From Candidatus Galligastranaerophilus intestinigallinarum (GTDB lineage Bacteria > Cyanobacteriota > Vampirovibrionia > Gastranaerophilales > Gastranaerophilaceae), in NCBI GenBank assembly GCA_018715855.1, contig DVKW01000146.1, forward strand, positions 1 to 11,548: a stretch of 11,548 bases of DNA, written 5' to 3'. The position numbers and the translations under genes are program-made. Of the stretch, positions 1 through 5,716 are shown piece after piece. Under the pieces are notes generated by a model. That model was not told where the DNA came from and ran no database searches. It saw only the letters and a program-made list of their open reading frames with translations. How positions within the stretch are numbered: the first letter of the stretch is position 1; every line of letters begins with the position of its first letter.

Positions 1-189
1 AAAATTGATGATGATGAAATTGAAATTTGCACAATTTTAGCAAACAAATATAACATTCCAATTGTTTTGCAGCCAAAAATGCCCTTAGATAACAATTTAA
101 ACTACCTTGAAATTTATAATAAATTTTATTCAAAATTTAAAGATGTAAGGTTAATTCCCCAAACACATAAATTTTTAAATATTCAATAA
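1..189 (+). CDS. queE: 7-carboxy-7-deazaguanine synthase QueE, C-terminal fragment
   Basis: The reading frame is open from the first base and ends at TAA (187-189), giving the last 62 residues of a protein whose start lies outside the window. The tail holds IVLQPKMP followed about 25 residues later by VRLIPQTHKFL, the typical C-terminal signature of the radical-SAM enzyme QueE. QueE converts 6-carboxytetrahydropterin to 7-carboxy-7-deazaguanine on the way to queuosine. The radical-SAM CX3CX2C cluster motif would be upstream and cannot be seen. The gene converges on nadC with one base between the two stop codons, so the transcripts probably overlap at their ends. Identity rests on the C-terminal motif alone. 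Confidence 0.82.
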   Translation, partial: KIDDDEIEICTILANKYNIPIVLQPKMPLDNNLNYLEIYNKFYSKFKDVRLIPQTHKFLNIQ

Positions 190-190
190 A

Positions 191-1048
191 TTAAAGGTAA
201 TCAAAACCAAGGTCTATTGTAGATGCTTTTGTTATAATTGCGCTTGAACTTATAACATCTACCCCTGTTTTTGCAAGCTCGGGAAGGGTTTCCAGTTTAA
301 CATTTCCTGAAATTTCAACAATTGCACGTTTGTTTATAAATTCCGTGCATTTTTTAATTTCATCTAATGTCATATTATCAAGCATAATAATATCAACTTT
401 AGCTTCAATGGCTTCTTTCACCTGTTCAAATTTATCACATTCAACTTCAATTTTATGTGCATGAGAATTAAATTCTTTTACCTTTTGAACGGCTTCTTTA
501 ATGTTTCCGCCAAGAAGGGCAATGTGGTTATCTTTTAGCATAATACAATCGCACAAATTGAACCTGTGCAATGTTGCACCGCCTATTGCTGCAGAATATT
601 TTTCAAACATTCTGAAATTTGGGGTGTTTTTTCTTGTATCTGCCATTTTAACGCCATACGGGGCTAAAATATCAACGAATTTTTTAGTATATGTTGCAAT
701 GCCTGACATTCTTTGAACAAAATTAAGAGCAAGCCTTTCCCCAGTTAAAACGTATCTTGGAAAACCTTTAATTTTTGCTAAAATGTCGCCTTTTTTCATT
801 TCATCGCCGTCATCAACAAAAAATTCAACTTCAACTTTTCCGTTCGATAAAACGTCAAAAACAATTTCAAAAACTTCTCTTCCGCAAAAAATGCCGTCTT
901 GCCTTGTTCTTAAATTTACTTCAAAAATTTCATCACCTTTTAGGTGTGCACAAACGTAATCTGTTGAAATATCGCCATAGCCTATATCTTCTTTTAAGGC
1001 TTCTTTAATGTAATCTCTCACTATAAAATCATTTAACAGGAATTTCAT
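191..1048 (-). CDS. nadC: Nicotinate-nucleotide pyrophosphorylase (carboxylating), quinolinate phosphoribosyltransferase
   Basis: This cytoplasmic enzyme converts quinolinate and PRPP to nicotinate mononucleotide, CO2 and pyrophosphate, the third step of de novo NAD synthesis. The 285 residues match the usual family length of about 280-290. An N-terminal alpha/beta sandwich (about 1-115) is followed by the barrel. Visible motifs are ERLALNFVQRMSGIAT (104-119), DTRKNTP (137-143), EKY (149-151), HR (161-162) and KDNH (172-175), which supply the basic residues that bind quinolinate and PRPP. Many family members read DTRKTTPG; here it is DTRKNTPN. The ATG at 1048 lies inside the end of nadB (20-bp overlap), which suggests translational coupling; an AAGGG stretch lies about 11 bases upstream. 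Expressed with nadB as one transcript. Function confident. Confidence 0.95.
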   Translation of the reverse strand: MKFLLNDFIVRDYIKEALKEDIGYGDISTDYVCAHLKGDEIFEVNLRTRQDGIFCGREVFEIVFDVLSNGKVEVEFFVDDGDEMKKGDILAKIKGFPRYVLTGERLALNFVQRMSGIATYTKKFVDILAPYGVKMADTRKNTPNFRMFEKYSAAIGGATLHRFNLCDCIMLKDNHIALLGGNIKEAVQKVKEFNSHAHKIEVECDKFEQVKEAIEAKVDIIMLDNMTLDEIKKCTEFINKRAIVEISGNVKLETLPELAKTGVDVISSSAIITKASTIDLGFDYL

Positions 1049-2639
1049 TTTCTATATTACCCTTATTTTCAGCTTTTTTTTCATCATTTGCGTATGTATC
1101 AAACCTGAAATGCGCACCGACAGATGTTCTTCTTTCTATTGCAGAATTTATAATGATTTCTGCAACCCCAAGCATATTTCTTATTTCATATGAATTGAAA
1201 TCGGAAAATACTTTTTTATCTCCGATTGCCTTTTTAATTTCTTCAAGCTCAAAAATACCTTTTTTCAAAAGCGTTTCACTTCTTAAAATGCCTGCATAAT
1301 TCCACATAATATCTTTAATTTTGTTTTTAATTATGTCAGGGTCTTCAATATAATTAGGGTCAGATTCTTGATACATTGAAATTGTATTTTTAATTTTTTC
1401 ATCATAGTTTTTAGGGGCGGTTAAATCTTGATAGCTTAAATTATCATATAACCCCATAGCAGAAACCACACATTCTAAAAGCGAGTTTGAAGCAAGCCTG
1501 TTTGCACCATGCAGCCCGGTTCTTGCGCATTCGCCGATTGCATATAAGTTTTTAATGTTTGTTTCAAAATCAAGGTTAACTTTAATGCCGCCCATTAAAT
1601 AGTGGGCTGCGGGGGACACGGGAATTAATTTTTGGTTTAAATCAATGCCGAATTCTTCGCAATAAGCTGTGATTGAAGGGAACCTTGTTTTAAACTTTTC
1701 AACTCCGATATCCGTTATATCAAGATATACAAAATCTTCGTTTGTTTGTTTTAATTCGTCATAAATGGCTCTTGCAACAACATCTCTTGGAGCAAGCTCT
1801 GCTCTTTTGTCGTATTTTAAAATGAACCTTTCGCCTTTTTTGTTCACAAGTTTGGCGCCTTCGCCTCTGACGGCTTCTGATACCAAAGGCATTGTAACTA
1901 CATTTTTAACACTTAGAGCTGTGGGGTGGAATTGAACAAATTCCATATCTTCAATTTCGGCTCCTGCTTTTTTTGCAAGGTAGATGCCATCGCCTGTTGC
2001 AACGGGCCTGCTTGTTGAATATTTATAAAGCTGCCCAATGCCGCCAGTTGCTATAATAACGGCATTTGTTAAAACGGCTTCAAATTCACCCTCTCTTTCA
2101 TTGAAGGTAATAACCCCTTTAACTGCATTATATTTATCAACCAAAAGGTCAACCGCCATTGTGTTTTCATAAATTTCAACTTCTTTTGCTTTGTTTACTT
2201 TATCAATTAAAGCATTTTCAATTGATTCGCCCGTTTTATCTTTGGTGTGAAGAATTCTTGGCAGACTGTGAGCTGCTTCAAGCGCAAAATCAAAAGAACC
2301 GTCTTCTTTTTTATCGAATTTTACGCCTGCATTTATAAGCCCTCTTATTGCAAGAGCCGAATATTCAGATACATATTTAACGGCATTAAAATCGTTCAGG
2401 CCGGCACCTGCTTTAACCGTGTCAAACACATGGGAACTTATTGAATCTGCTTTGTTTACATCCGGCATGACGGCAACAATGCCGCCTTGAGCAAGCCTTG
2501 AATTGCATTCGTTTACTTCGGCTTTTGTAATAATTAATACACCGTCTTTGTTGTTTTTGCTTTTTGCTAATTTATGCGCCAAATAAAGCCCTGATATACC
2601 TGAACCTATAATGACGGCAGAATATTTTGAATATTTCAT
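1029..2639 (-). CDS. nadB: L-aspartate oxidase
   Basis: FAD-dependent enzyme that oxidises L-aspartate to iminoaspartate, the first step of bacterial de novo NAD synthesis; the product goes to NadA, which is not in this window. The 536 residues are the usual length. An N-terminal FAD-binding fold shows GSGISGLYLA (12-21) and SRLAQGGI (47-54). The succinate dehydrogenase/fumarate reductase-like core carries E121, FHPTAL with H238, RDVVAR ending at R290, HYLMGG with H346, and GLHGANRLASNS with R381; these align with the substrate-binding and catalytic residues known from E. coli NadB. The remaining C-terminal part is helical. ATG at 2639 is preceded by AAGGT at good spacing. The 3' end overlaps nadC. 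The 76-bp gap upstream to the DUF2400 gene leaves room for a promoter, but I could not identify one. Confidence 0.96.
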   Translation of the reverse strand: MKYSKYSAVIIGSGISGLYLAHKLAKSKNNKDGVLIITKAEVNECNSRLAQGGIVAVMPDVNKADSISSHVFDTVKAGAGLNDFNAVKYVSEYSALAIRGLINAGVKFDKKEDGSFDFALEAAHSLPRILHTKDKTGESIENALIDKVNKAKEVEIYENTMAVDLLVDKYNAVKGVITFNEREGEFEAVLTNAVIIATGGIGQLYKYSTSRPVATGDGIYLAKKAGAEIEDMEFVQFHPTALSVKNVVTMPLVSEAVRGEGAKLVNKKGERFILKYDKRAELAPRDVVARAIYDELKQTNEDFVYLDITDIGVEKFKTRFPSITAYCEEFGIDLNQKLIPVSPAAHYLMGGIKVNLDFETNIKNLYAIGECARTGLHGANRLASNSLLECVVSAMGLYDNLSYQDLTAPKNYDEKIKNTISMYQESDPNYIEDPDIIKNKIKDIMWNYAGILRSETLLKKGIFELEEIKKAIGDKKVFSDFNSYEIRNMLGVAEIIINSAIERRTSVGAHFRFDTYANDEKKAENKGNIENEIPVK

Positions 2640-2715
2640 TTTGTACCTTGTATATTTTTACCTAATACAATTTTATTACAAATAAAAACAGGTTTTATCT
2701 TTTTTAATAAAACTT

Positions 2716-3513
2716 TTATATTTTATCTAAAATGCCCAAATTTTCATTTTTTATAACATCAAAGCCGTTTACGCCTGCTCCAAAAAGCGCAAAATCATAG
2801 CTAACAGGGTCATTTGGGTCAAATTCTTTTAATTTTTCGGTTAATTCCAAAGCAGCTTTTATATCGTTTTGTTTTCTTTTTAACAAATTTAATTTTCTTG
2901 AAATATTTCCTACATGGATATCTAATGGAATTATTAAATTTTTAGGTTCTATAAAATGCCACAAATCAAGGTCAACAGGGCCTTTTCTTGCCATCCACCT
3001 TAAAAACATATTTAACCTTTTATTGGCGCCGTTTTTATTCGGGTTTGAGAGCATGAAAGAAAACCCGCCTGAATTTGTAAAATATTTTGATTTTTCAAAT
3101 TCATTGTAAACGCCTTTTAAAATTTCCAGTGTAGAATTATTTCTTTTTTCATAAAAAATATCGCCTAAAGTCATTCCTTTTTTTAATTTTTCAGATAGAA
3201 GAAAAAACAATGCTTTAATATCGCTATCTTTATAAAATCGGTAAATAAAACCGTTTAATTTGCTTTCATTTTTTTCAAAATTTAAAATAAATTCATAGGG
3301 GTCGTGGTTCATTATTTCAAACAAAACGTTTAATTTTTGAATAAAGGCTTCTCTTTTTCCAAACGCAAACAAAGAGACAATAAAACCCCATATTTCTAAA
3401 TTTTTAACATCGTTTTTAAAAGAATGCAAAAATTGAACGGGGTCATCTTTTATAAAATCAACCGTTTCATATTTTTTTCTTAAATAATCAAGATATTCTT
3501 TCATAATAGACAT
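2716..3513 (-). CDS. TIGR02757/DUF2400 family protein of unknown function
   Basis: A 265-residue soluble protein recognised as the DUF2400 (TIGR02757) family from its conserved blocks. These are IWGFIVSLFAFGKRE (41-55), NKRLNMFLRWMARK (164-177) with the acidic DLDLWHF just after, IPLDIHVGNISRKLNLL (195-211), and FDPNDPVSYDFALFGAGV (231-248). No function is established to my knowledge. The LDxHVxxxxRKLxLL block resembles the D-HV-R-RLGL segment of helix-hairpin-helix (endonuclease III-like) DNA glycosylases; that similarity is inference by eye. The chosen ATG (3513) and another three codons inside (3504) both lack a clear Shine-Dalgarno sequence. A terminator hairpin ends only about 23 bases upstream of the start. 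The gene points the same way as nadBC, 76 bp ahead of nadB, so it may share their transcript. Confidence 0.85.
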   Translation of the reverse strand: MSIMKEYLDYLRKKYETVDFIKDDPVQFLHSFKNDVKNLEIWGFIVSLFAFGKREAFIQKLNVLFEIMNHDPYEFILNFEKNESKLNGFIYRFYKDSDIKALFFLLSEKLKKGMTLGDIFYEKRNNSTLEILKGVYNEFEKSKYFTNSGGFSFMLSNPNKNGANKRLNMFLRWMARKGPVDLDLWHFIEPKNLIIPLDIHVGNISRKLNLLKRKQNDIKAALELTEKLKEFDPNDPVSYDFALFGAGVNGFDVIKNENLGILDKI

Positions 3514-3536
3514 TAAAGCATAAAAAATATATTAAT

Positions 3537-3573
3537 AAAAAATGCACCAAAATGAATATTATGGTGCATTTTT
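3537..3573 (-). terminator. Strong intrinsic terminator, stem of 12 bp, usable in both directions
   Basis: A perfect 12-bp inverted repeat (AAAAATGCACCA at 3538-3549, TGGTGCATTTTT at 3562-3573) encloses a 12-base loop. Read on the minus strand, the hairpin ends in a run of six T (complement of 3537-3542), as expected for a factor-independent terminator of the coaX-dut transcript. On the plus strand it also ends in five T. It now lies about 207 bases past the dut stop because a 180-bp element separates them. Without that element it would begin about 28 bases after the stop. Confidence 0.8.
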
Positions 3574-3627
3574 GATGATTTTATAAATTTAAAAGGTTAT
3601 TTATGCTTTTTCTCCGCCTGTCAAATC

Positions 3628-3677
3628 AGTAAAAATAGAGCTTATGCGACAAAGTCGCACCGCTTCTTATTTTTACT
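3628..3677. repeat. Nested hairpin within the post-dut element
   Basis: The outer arms AGTAAAAATA (3628-3637) and TATTTTTACT (3668-3677) are exact reverse complements. The inner arms TGCGAC (3645-3650) and GTCGCA (3654-3659) pair around a 3-base loop. Together they make an extended stem with an internal bulge that could form in DNA or in RNA of either strand. The palindrome is too regular to be chance in this AT-rich background. Confidence 0.75.
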
Positions 3678-3736
3678 AAGATTTGTTCATTCATTCCGCT
3701 TGCGCTTCATTCATAACGGCGGCTATCAACAGTTAC

Positions 3737-3768
3737 GGTTTGTGTCGGGCTCATCGCCCGCCAAAACC
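3737..3768. repeat. Second hairpin of the post-dut element, GC-rich
   Basis: CGGGC (3746-3750) pairs with GCCCG (3756-3760) around the 5-base loop TCATC. A flanking GGTTT (3737-3741) pairs with AAACC (3764-3768) after short internal loops. It lacks a U-run on either strand, so it does not look like a terminator. Between this and the nested hairpin lies a copy-like pair of TTCATTCAT words (around 3686 and 3707) separated by GC-rich sequence. Confidence 0.65.
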
Positions 3769-3780
3769 TGCACTCTGGTT

Positions 3781-4239
3781 TTATGCTTTTATGCCGGTTG
3801 AACCGAAGCCGCCTTCGCCCCTTGTTGTTTCCGATAATTCATCCACTACTTGAATGTCGGCTTTTGTAACGGGTGCAATTATCATTTGGGCAATTCTTTC
3901 GCCTCTTTCAATTGTGTAGGTTTCGTTTGAAAGATTAACAAGGCCAACTTTAATTTCGCCCCTGTAATCTTCATCAATTGTGCCGACACAGTTAATTAAA
4001 CTGATTCCGTTTTTAATTGAAAGGCCGCTTCTTGGGCGAATTTGCGCTTCATAATTTTCGGGAAGTTCAATTTTAATGCCTGTCGGAACTAAAAACCTTT
4101 CTAATGGTTTTAATGTAATATCTTCATCATTTGAGGCAACTAAATCCATGCCTGCCGCCCCTTTTGTTTTATACTCAGGCATGCCTGCGCAATGCGGCAA
4201 TTTTTGTATTTTTAAAACAATTTTTTCTTTAGTTTGCAT
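3781..4239 (-). CDS. dut: dUTP diphosphatase (trimeric dUTPase)
   Basis: Hydrolyses dUTP to dUMP and pyrophosphate, which keeps uracil out of DNA and supplies dUMP for thymidylate synthesis. The 152 residues are typical of the homotrimeric family, and all five motifs are present in order. They are AAGMDLVAS (28-36), RPRSGLS (68-74), GTIDEDYRGEI (86-96, with the water-activating D89), RGERIAQMI (near 112-120) and RGEGGFGSTG (140-149), the mobile tail that closes over the active site with its phenylalanine. The ATG is one base past the coaX stop, and its AAGGGGAG ribosome binding site lies inside the end of coaX, so the two genes form a tight operon. The last codons and stop are part of an 11-bp repeat flanking the downstream inserted element, yet the protein end looks normal. 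Confidence 0.97.
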   Translation of the reverse strand: MQTKEKIVLKIQKLPHCAGMPEYKTKGAAGMDLVASNDEDITLKPLERFLVPTGIKIELPENYEAQIRPRSGLSIKNGISLINCVGTIDEDYRGEIKVGLVNLSNETYTIERGERIAQMIIAPVTKADIQVVDELSETTRGEGGFGSTGIKA

Positions 4240-4240
4240 T

Positions 4241-5017
4241 TTAAATTTTCTCCCCTTTGTTTATTTCATAAACCGTTTTTAATCCGAATAAAGTTAAATC
4301 TTTGTTGATATAGTCAATGTTGCATTCCATATTGCTGAAAAGCGCTTTTGAAAAGCCGCCCGTTGCAACAATTGTGGCTTTTTCGCCAAGTTCTTTTTCG
4401 CACAATTTAACCATTCCTTCAACCATTTTTTTATGCCCCATGACAATGCCTGAAAGCATTGCATCTATTGTATTTCTGCCAATTGCATTTTTTGGTGCTT
4501 CAATTTTTAATTTTGGCAATTTAGATGTAAATTGGCTTAAAGATTTTGCCTGAATTAAAGGCCCGGGGGCAATTATGCCGCCTATAAAGTTTGCGTTTTT
4601 ATCAATAATATCAAAAGTGGTTGCAGTGCCTATATCTATTACAATAACAGGCAATTTGTATAAAACAGCTGCTGCAGAAGCATTTGCAAGCCTGTCTGCA
4701 CCCGCTTCTTTCGGTTCATCCAATAAAATTTTAACGGGCAATTTAGATTTATAAGATAAATTATAAACTTCAACATTGATATATTCTTCTACCGCTTTTT
4801 TAATTGTTTCGCCCAAAGTCGGCACAACGGATGATATTATACAAGCGTTAATTTTTGTTTTAATATCGCTTGTTAAAAGCAAAGATGAAATTAAAATGCC
4901 ATATTCATCAGAAGTTTTAATGTGGTCTGATGCAATGCCATAAACCTTTATAAGGTCGTTTTTGTCATATATTCCGATGTTTGTGTTTGTGTTTCCGATG
5001 TCTATAACTAAAAGCAT
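4241..5017 (-). CDS. coaX: Type III pantothenate kinase
   Basis: Catalyses the ATP-dependent phosphorylation of pantothenate, the first step of coenzyme A synthesis. Type III enzymes belong to the ASKHA fold and are not feedback-inhibited by CoA. The start is set at the ATG at 5017, giving 258 residues that begin MLLVIDIGNTNTNIG, the phosphate-1 motif expected at the very N-terminus. A longer frame from a TTG at 5062 would add 15 residues encoded by a terminator-like hairpin and is unlikely. Further motifs are GADRLANA, which carries the pantothenate-binding residues, VIDIGTATTFDII (second phosphate motif), GGIIAPG, and ATGGFSK near the end. No good Shine-Dalgarno sequence is seen before the ATG. 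Forms an operon with dut. Confidence 0.95.
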   Translation of the reverse strand: MLLVIDIGNTNTNIGIYDKNDLIKVYGIASDHIKTSDEYGILISSLLLTSDIKTKINACIISSVVPTLGETIKKAVEEYINVEVYNLSYKSKLPVKILLDEPKEAGADRLANASAAAVLYKLPVIVIDIGTATTFDIIDKNANFIGGIIAPGPLIQAKSLSQFTSKLPKLKIEAPKNAIGRNTIDAMLSGIVMGHKKMVEGMVKLCEKELGEKATIVATGGFSKALFSNMECNIDYINKDLTLFGLKTVYEINKGEKI

Positions 5018-5033
5018 AAAATAATTATCGCAT

Positions 5034-5061
5034 AAAAAAATGTGCGAATAAAATTCGCACA
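5034..5061 (-). terminator. Terminator-like hairpin in the leader just upstream of coaX
   Basis: TGTGCGAAT (5041-5049) and ATTCGCACA (5053-5061) form a perfect 9-bp stem with a 3-base loop. On the minus strand it is followed directly by seven T (complement of 5034-5040). This is the classic form of an intrinsic terminator for leftward transcription. It ends 16 bases before the coaX start codon, and no minus-strand gene lies immediately upstream. It may therefore stop read-through from accC or act as an attenuator of coaX-dut. Confidence 0.7.
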
Positions 5062-5200
5062 AATGTCATAAATAAGCACAATTTATAACTGAAAGAAAAA
5101 ATTAAGCCTTTTTAAACAAACACAATTAACGTTCTTTTAGATTTAAACACCCTTCCTTTATGTTAATTATTACGGCAAATTTGAAAAAAACTTTATGATT

Positions 5201-5286
5201 TTGTTACATAACTTTACATAAAACTTAAAAAATGGCAATTATATCTTTTATATATACTTTATATATATAACAGAAAGGACGCAAAA
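5201..5286 (+). promoter_or_regulatory. Probable promoter/operator region of the coiled-coil gene
   Basis: The region is AT-rich. It has two direct copies of TTACATAA (5204-5211 and 5214-5221) set 10 bp apart, one helical turn, as for a regulator binding on one DNA face. Downstream is an inverted repeat TATATATA-CTT-TATATATA (5249-5267) that includes a -10-like TATACT (5253-5258). I cannot assign a convincing -35 box. The ribosome binding site AGAAAGGA (5272-5279) lies 7 bases before the ATG at 5287 and is the best in this stretch. The rest of the divergent gap (5062-5200) shows only a TTATAAAT-like box on the minus strand. Confidence 0.35.
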
Positions 5287-5703
5287 ATGGCTTTAGCATA
5301 CGAACAATCGCAAGTGCATGTTAGAACAACATTAATAAGCAAGCTTGAATTGCGTCTTATGCAAATCAGCGAAGAATACAACCTTAAATATACTCAAGGC
5401 TGCGCCAAAACCTCTGAAATGACATCTGAAATGAACAATAAAGTTGAAGCAATCAGAGCTAAACTTGGCGAAAACCCCACAAGCGAAGAATACAGACAAA
5501 ACATGGCAGAATGCGAATCTGTTGAAAATGAATATACAATGATAATTCAAAGCATTCAAGACCAAATGAATATTGCTGAACAAAAAATGCAAACTCAACA
5601 AGAACAAGTTGAAACAAAGCTTGAAGTTTTAAGAGCAGAAAAAGAACAGTGGGAAGAAGCCCTTGATAACACTATTGAAAAAACTTGCGGATACTTTCAA
5701 TAA
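5287..5703 (+). CDS. Small coiled-coil protein of unknown function
   Basis: A 138-residue cytoplasmic-looking protein with no signal peptide or membrane segment. I do not recognise a family. It is almost wholly helical and charged. Residues about 10-60 and about 68-132 are two long amphipathic stretches rich in E, Q, K and M. They are separated by a likely turn at GENPTSEE (61-68), suggesting a helical hairpin that packs as an antiparallel coiled coil. Three cysteines are present (39, 76, 134), the last in the non-helical tail CGYFQ. It has a strong ribosome binding site and its own promoter region. It is one of only two complete plus-strand genes, flanked by unrelated housekeeping genes, and its end faces accC with 13 bp between. 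A structural or adaptor role is possible but not shown. Confidence 0.8.
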   Translation: MALAYEQSQVHVRTTLISKLELRLMQISEEYNLKYTQGCAKTSEMTSEMNNKVEAIRAKLGENPTSEEYRQNMAECESVENEYTMIIQSIQDQMNIAEQKMQTQQEQVETKLEVLRAEKEQWEEALDNTIEKTCGYFQ

Positions 5704-5716
5704 TTAATTTTTATAT

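Larger units (their letters stand above)
3600..3790. mobile_element. Small structured insertion (MITE- or REP-like), about 169 bp between 11-bp direct repeats
   Basis: The same 11-mer TTTATGCTTTT occurs at 3600-3610 and 3780-3790, exactly 180 bp apart, like a target-site duplication. The copy at 3780-3790 covers the last codons and stop of dut, and the other copy precedes the dut terminator. Removing one copy plus the 169 bp between would rejoin the dut stop to its terminator. The interior is visibly richer in GC than the neighbourhood (about 55% in 3721-3780 by hand count). It holds two long hairpins and no credible ORF. I saw no clean terminal inverted repeats and no transposase, so the class is uncertain. 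It could instead be a dispersed non-mobile repeat or a structured RNA. Confidence 0.55.

Noticed and set aside
501..1008. Plus-strand frames opposite nadC
   Set aside because: They are antisense shadows of a well-supported gene, without ribosome binding sites or recognisable protein sequence. The same holds for plus-strand frames opposite nadB, coaX, accC, ispA and rsgA, and for the minus-strand frame opposite the coiled-coil gene.
3515..3609. AAAGCATAA (3515-3523) as an inverted partner of the 11-bp direct repeat
   Set aside because: A 9-bp match in AT-rich DNA may be chance; it is not at the end of the inserted element.
3690..3740. Integron attC-like site
   Set aside because: GTTAT and GTTAC words are present, but the required core-site consensus and paired arms are not, and there is no integrase or cassette array.
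3611..3779. Short peptides within the post-dut element (for example about 20 codons ending TDLTGGEKA on the minus strand)
   Set aside because: All frames are broken by stops, none has a ribosome binding site, and the sequence is dominated by palindromes.
5018..5062. Longer N-terminus for coaX from a TTG at 5062
   Set aside because: The extra 15 residues are encoded by the hairpin and U-run, and the family starts directly at the ATG with the DIGNT motif.
5704..5716. Shared terminator between the coiled-coil gene and accC
   Set aside because: Only a weak imperfect AT-AT inverted repeat is present across the stops; there is no stable stem.
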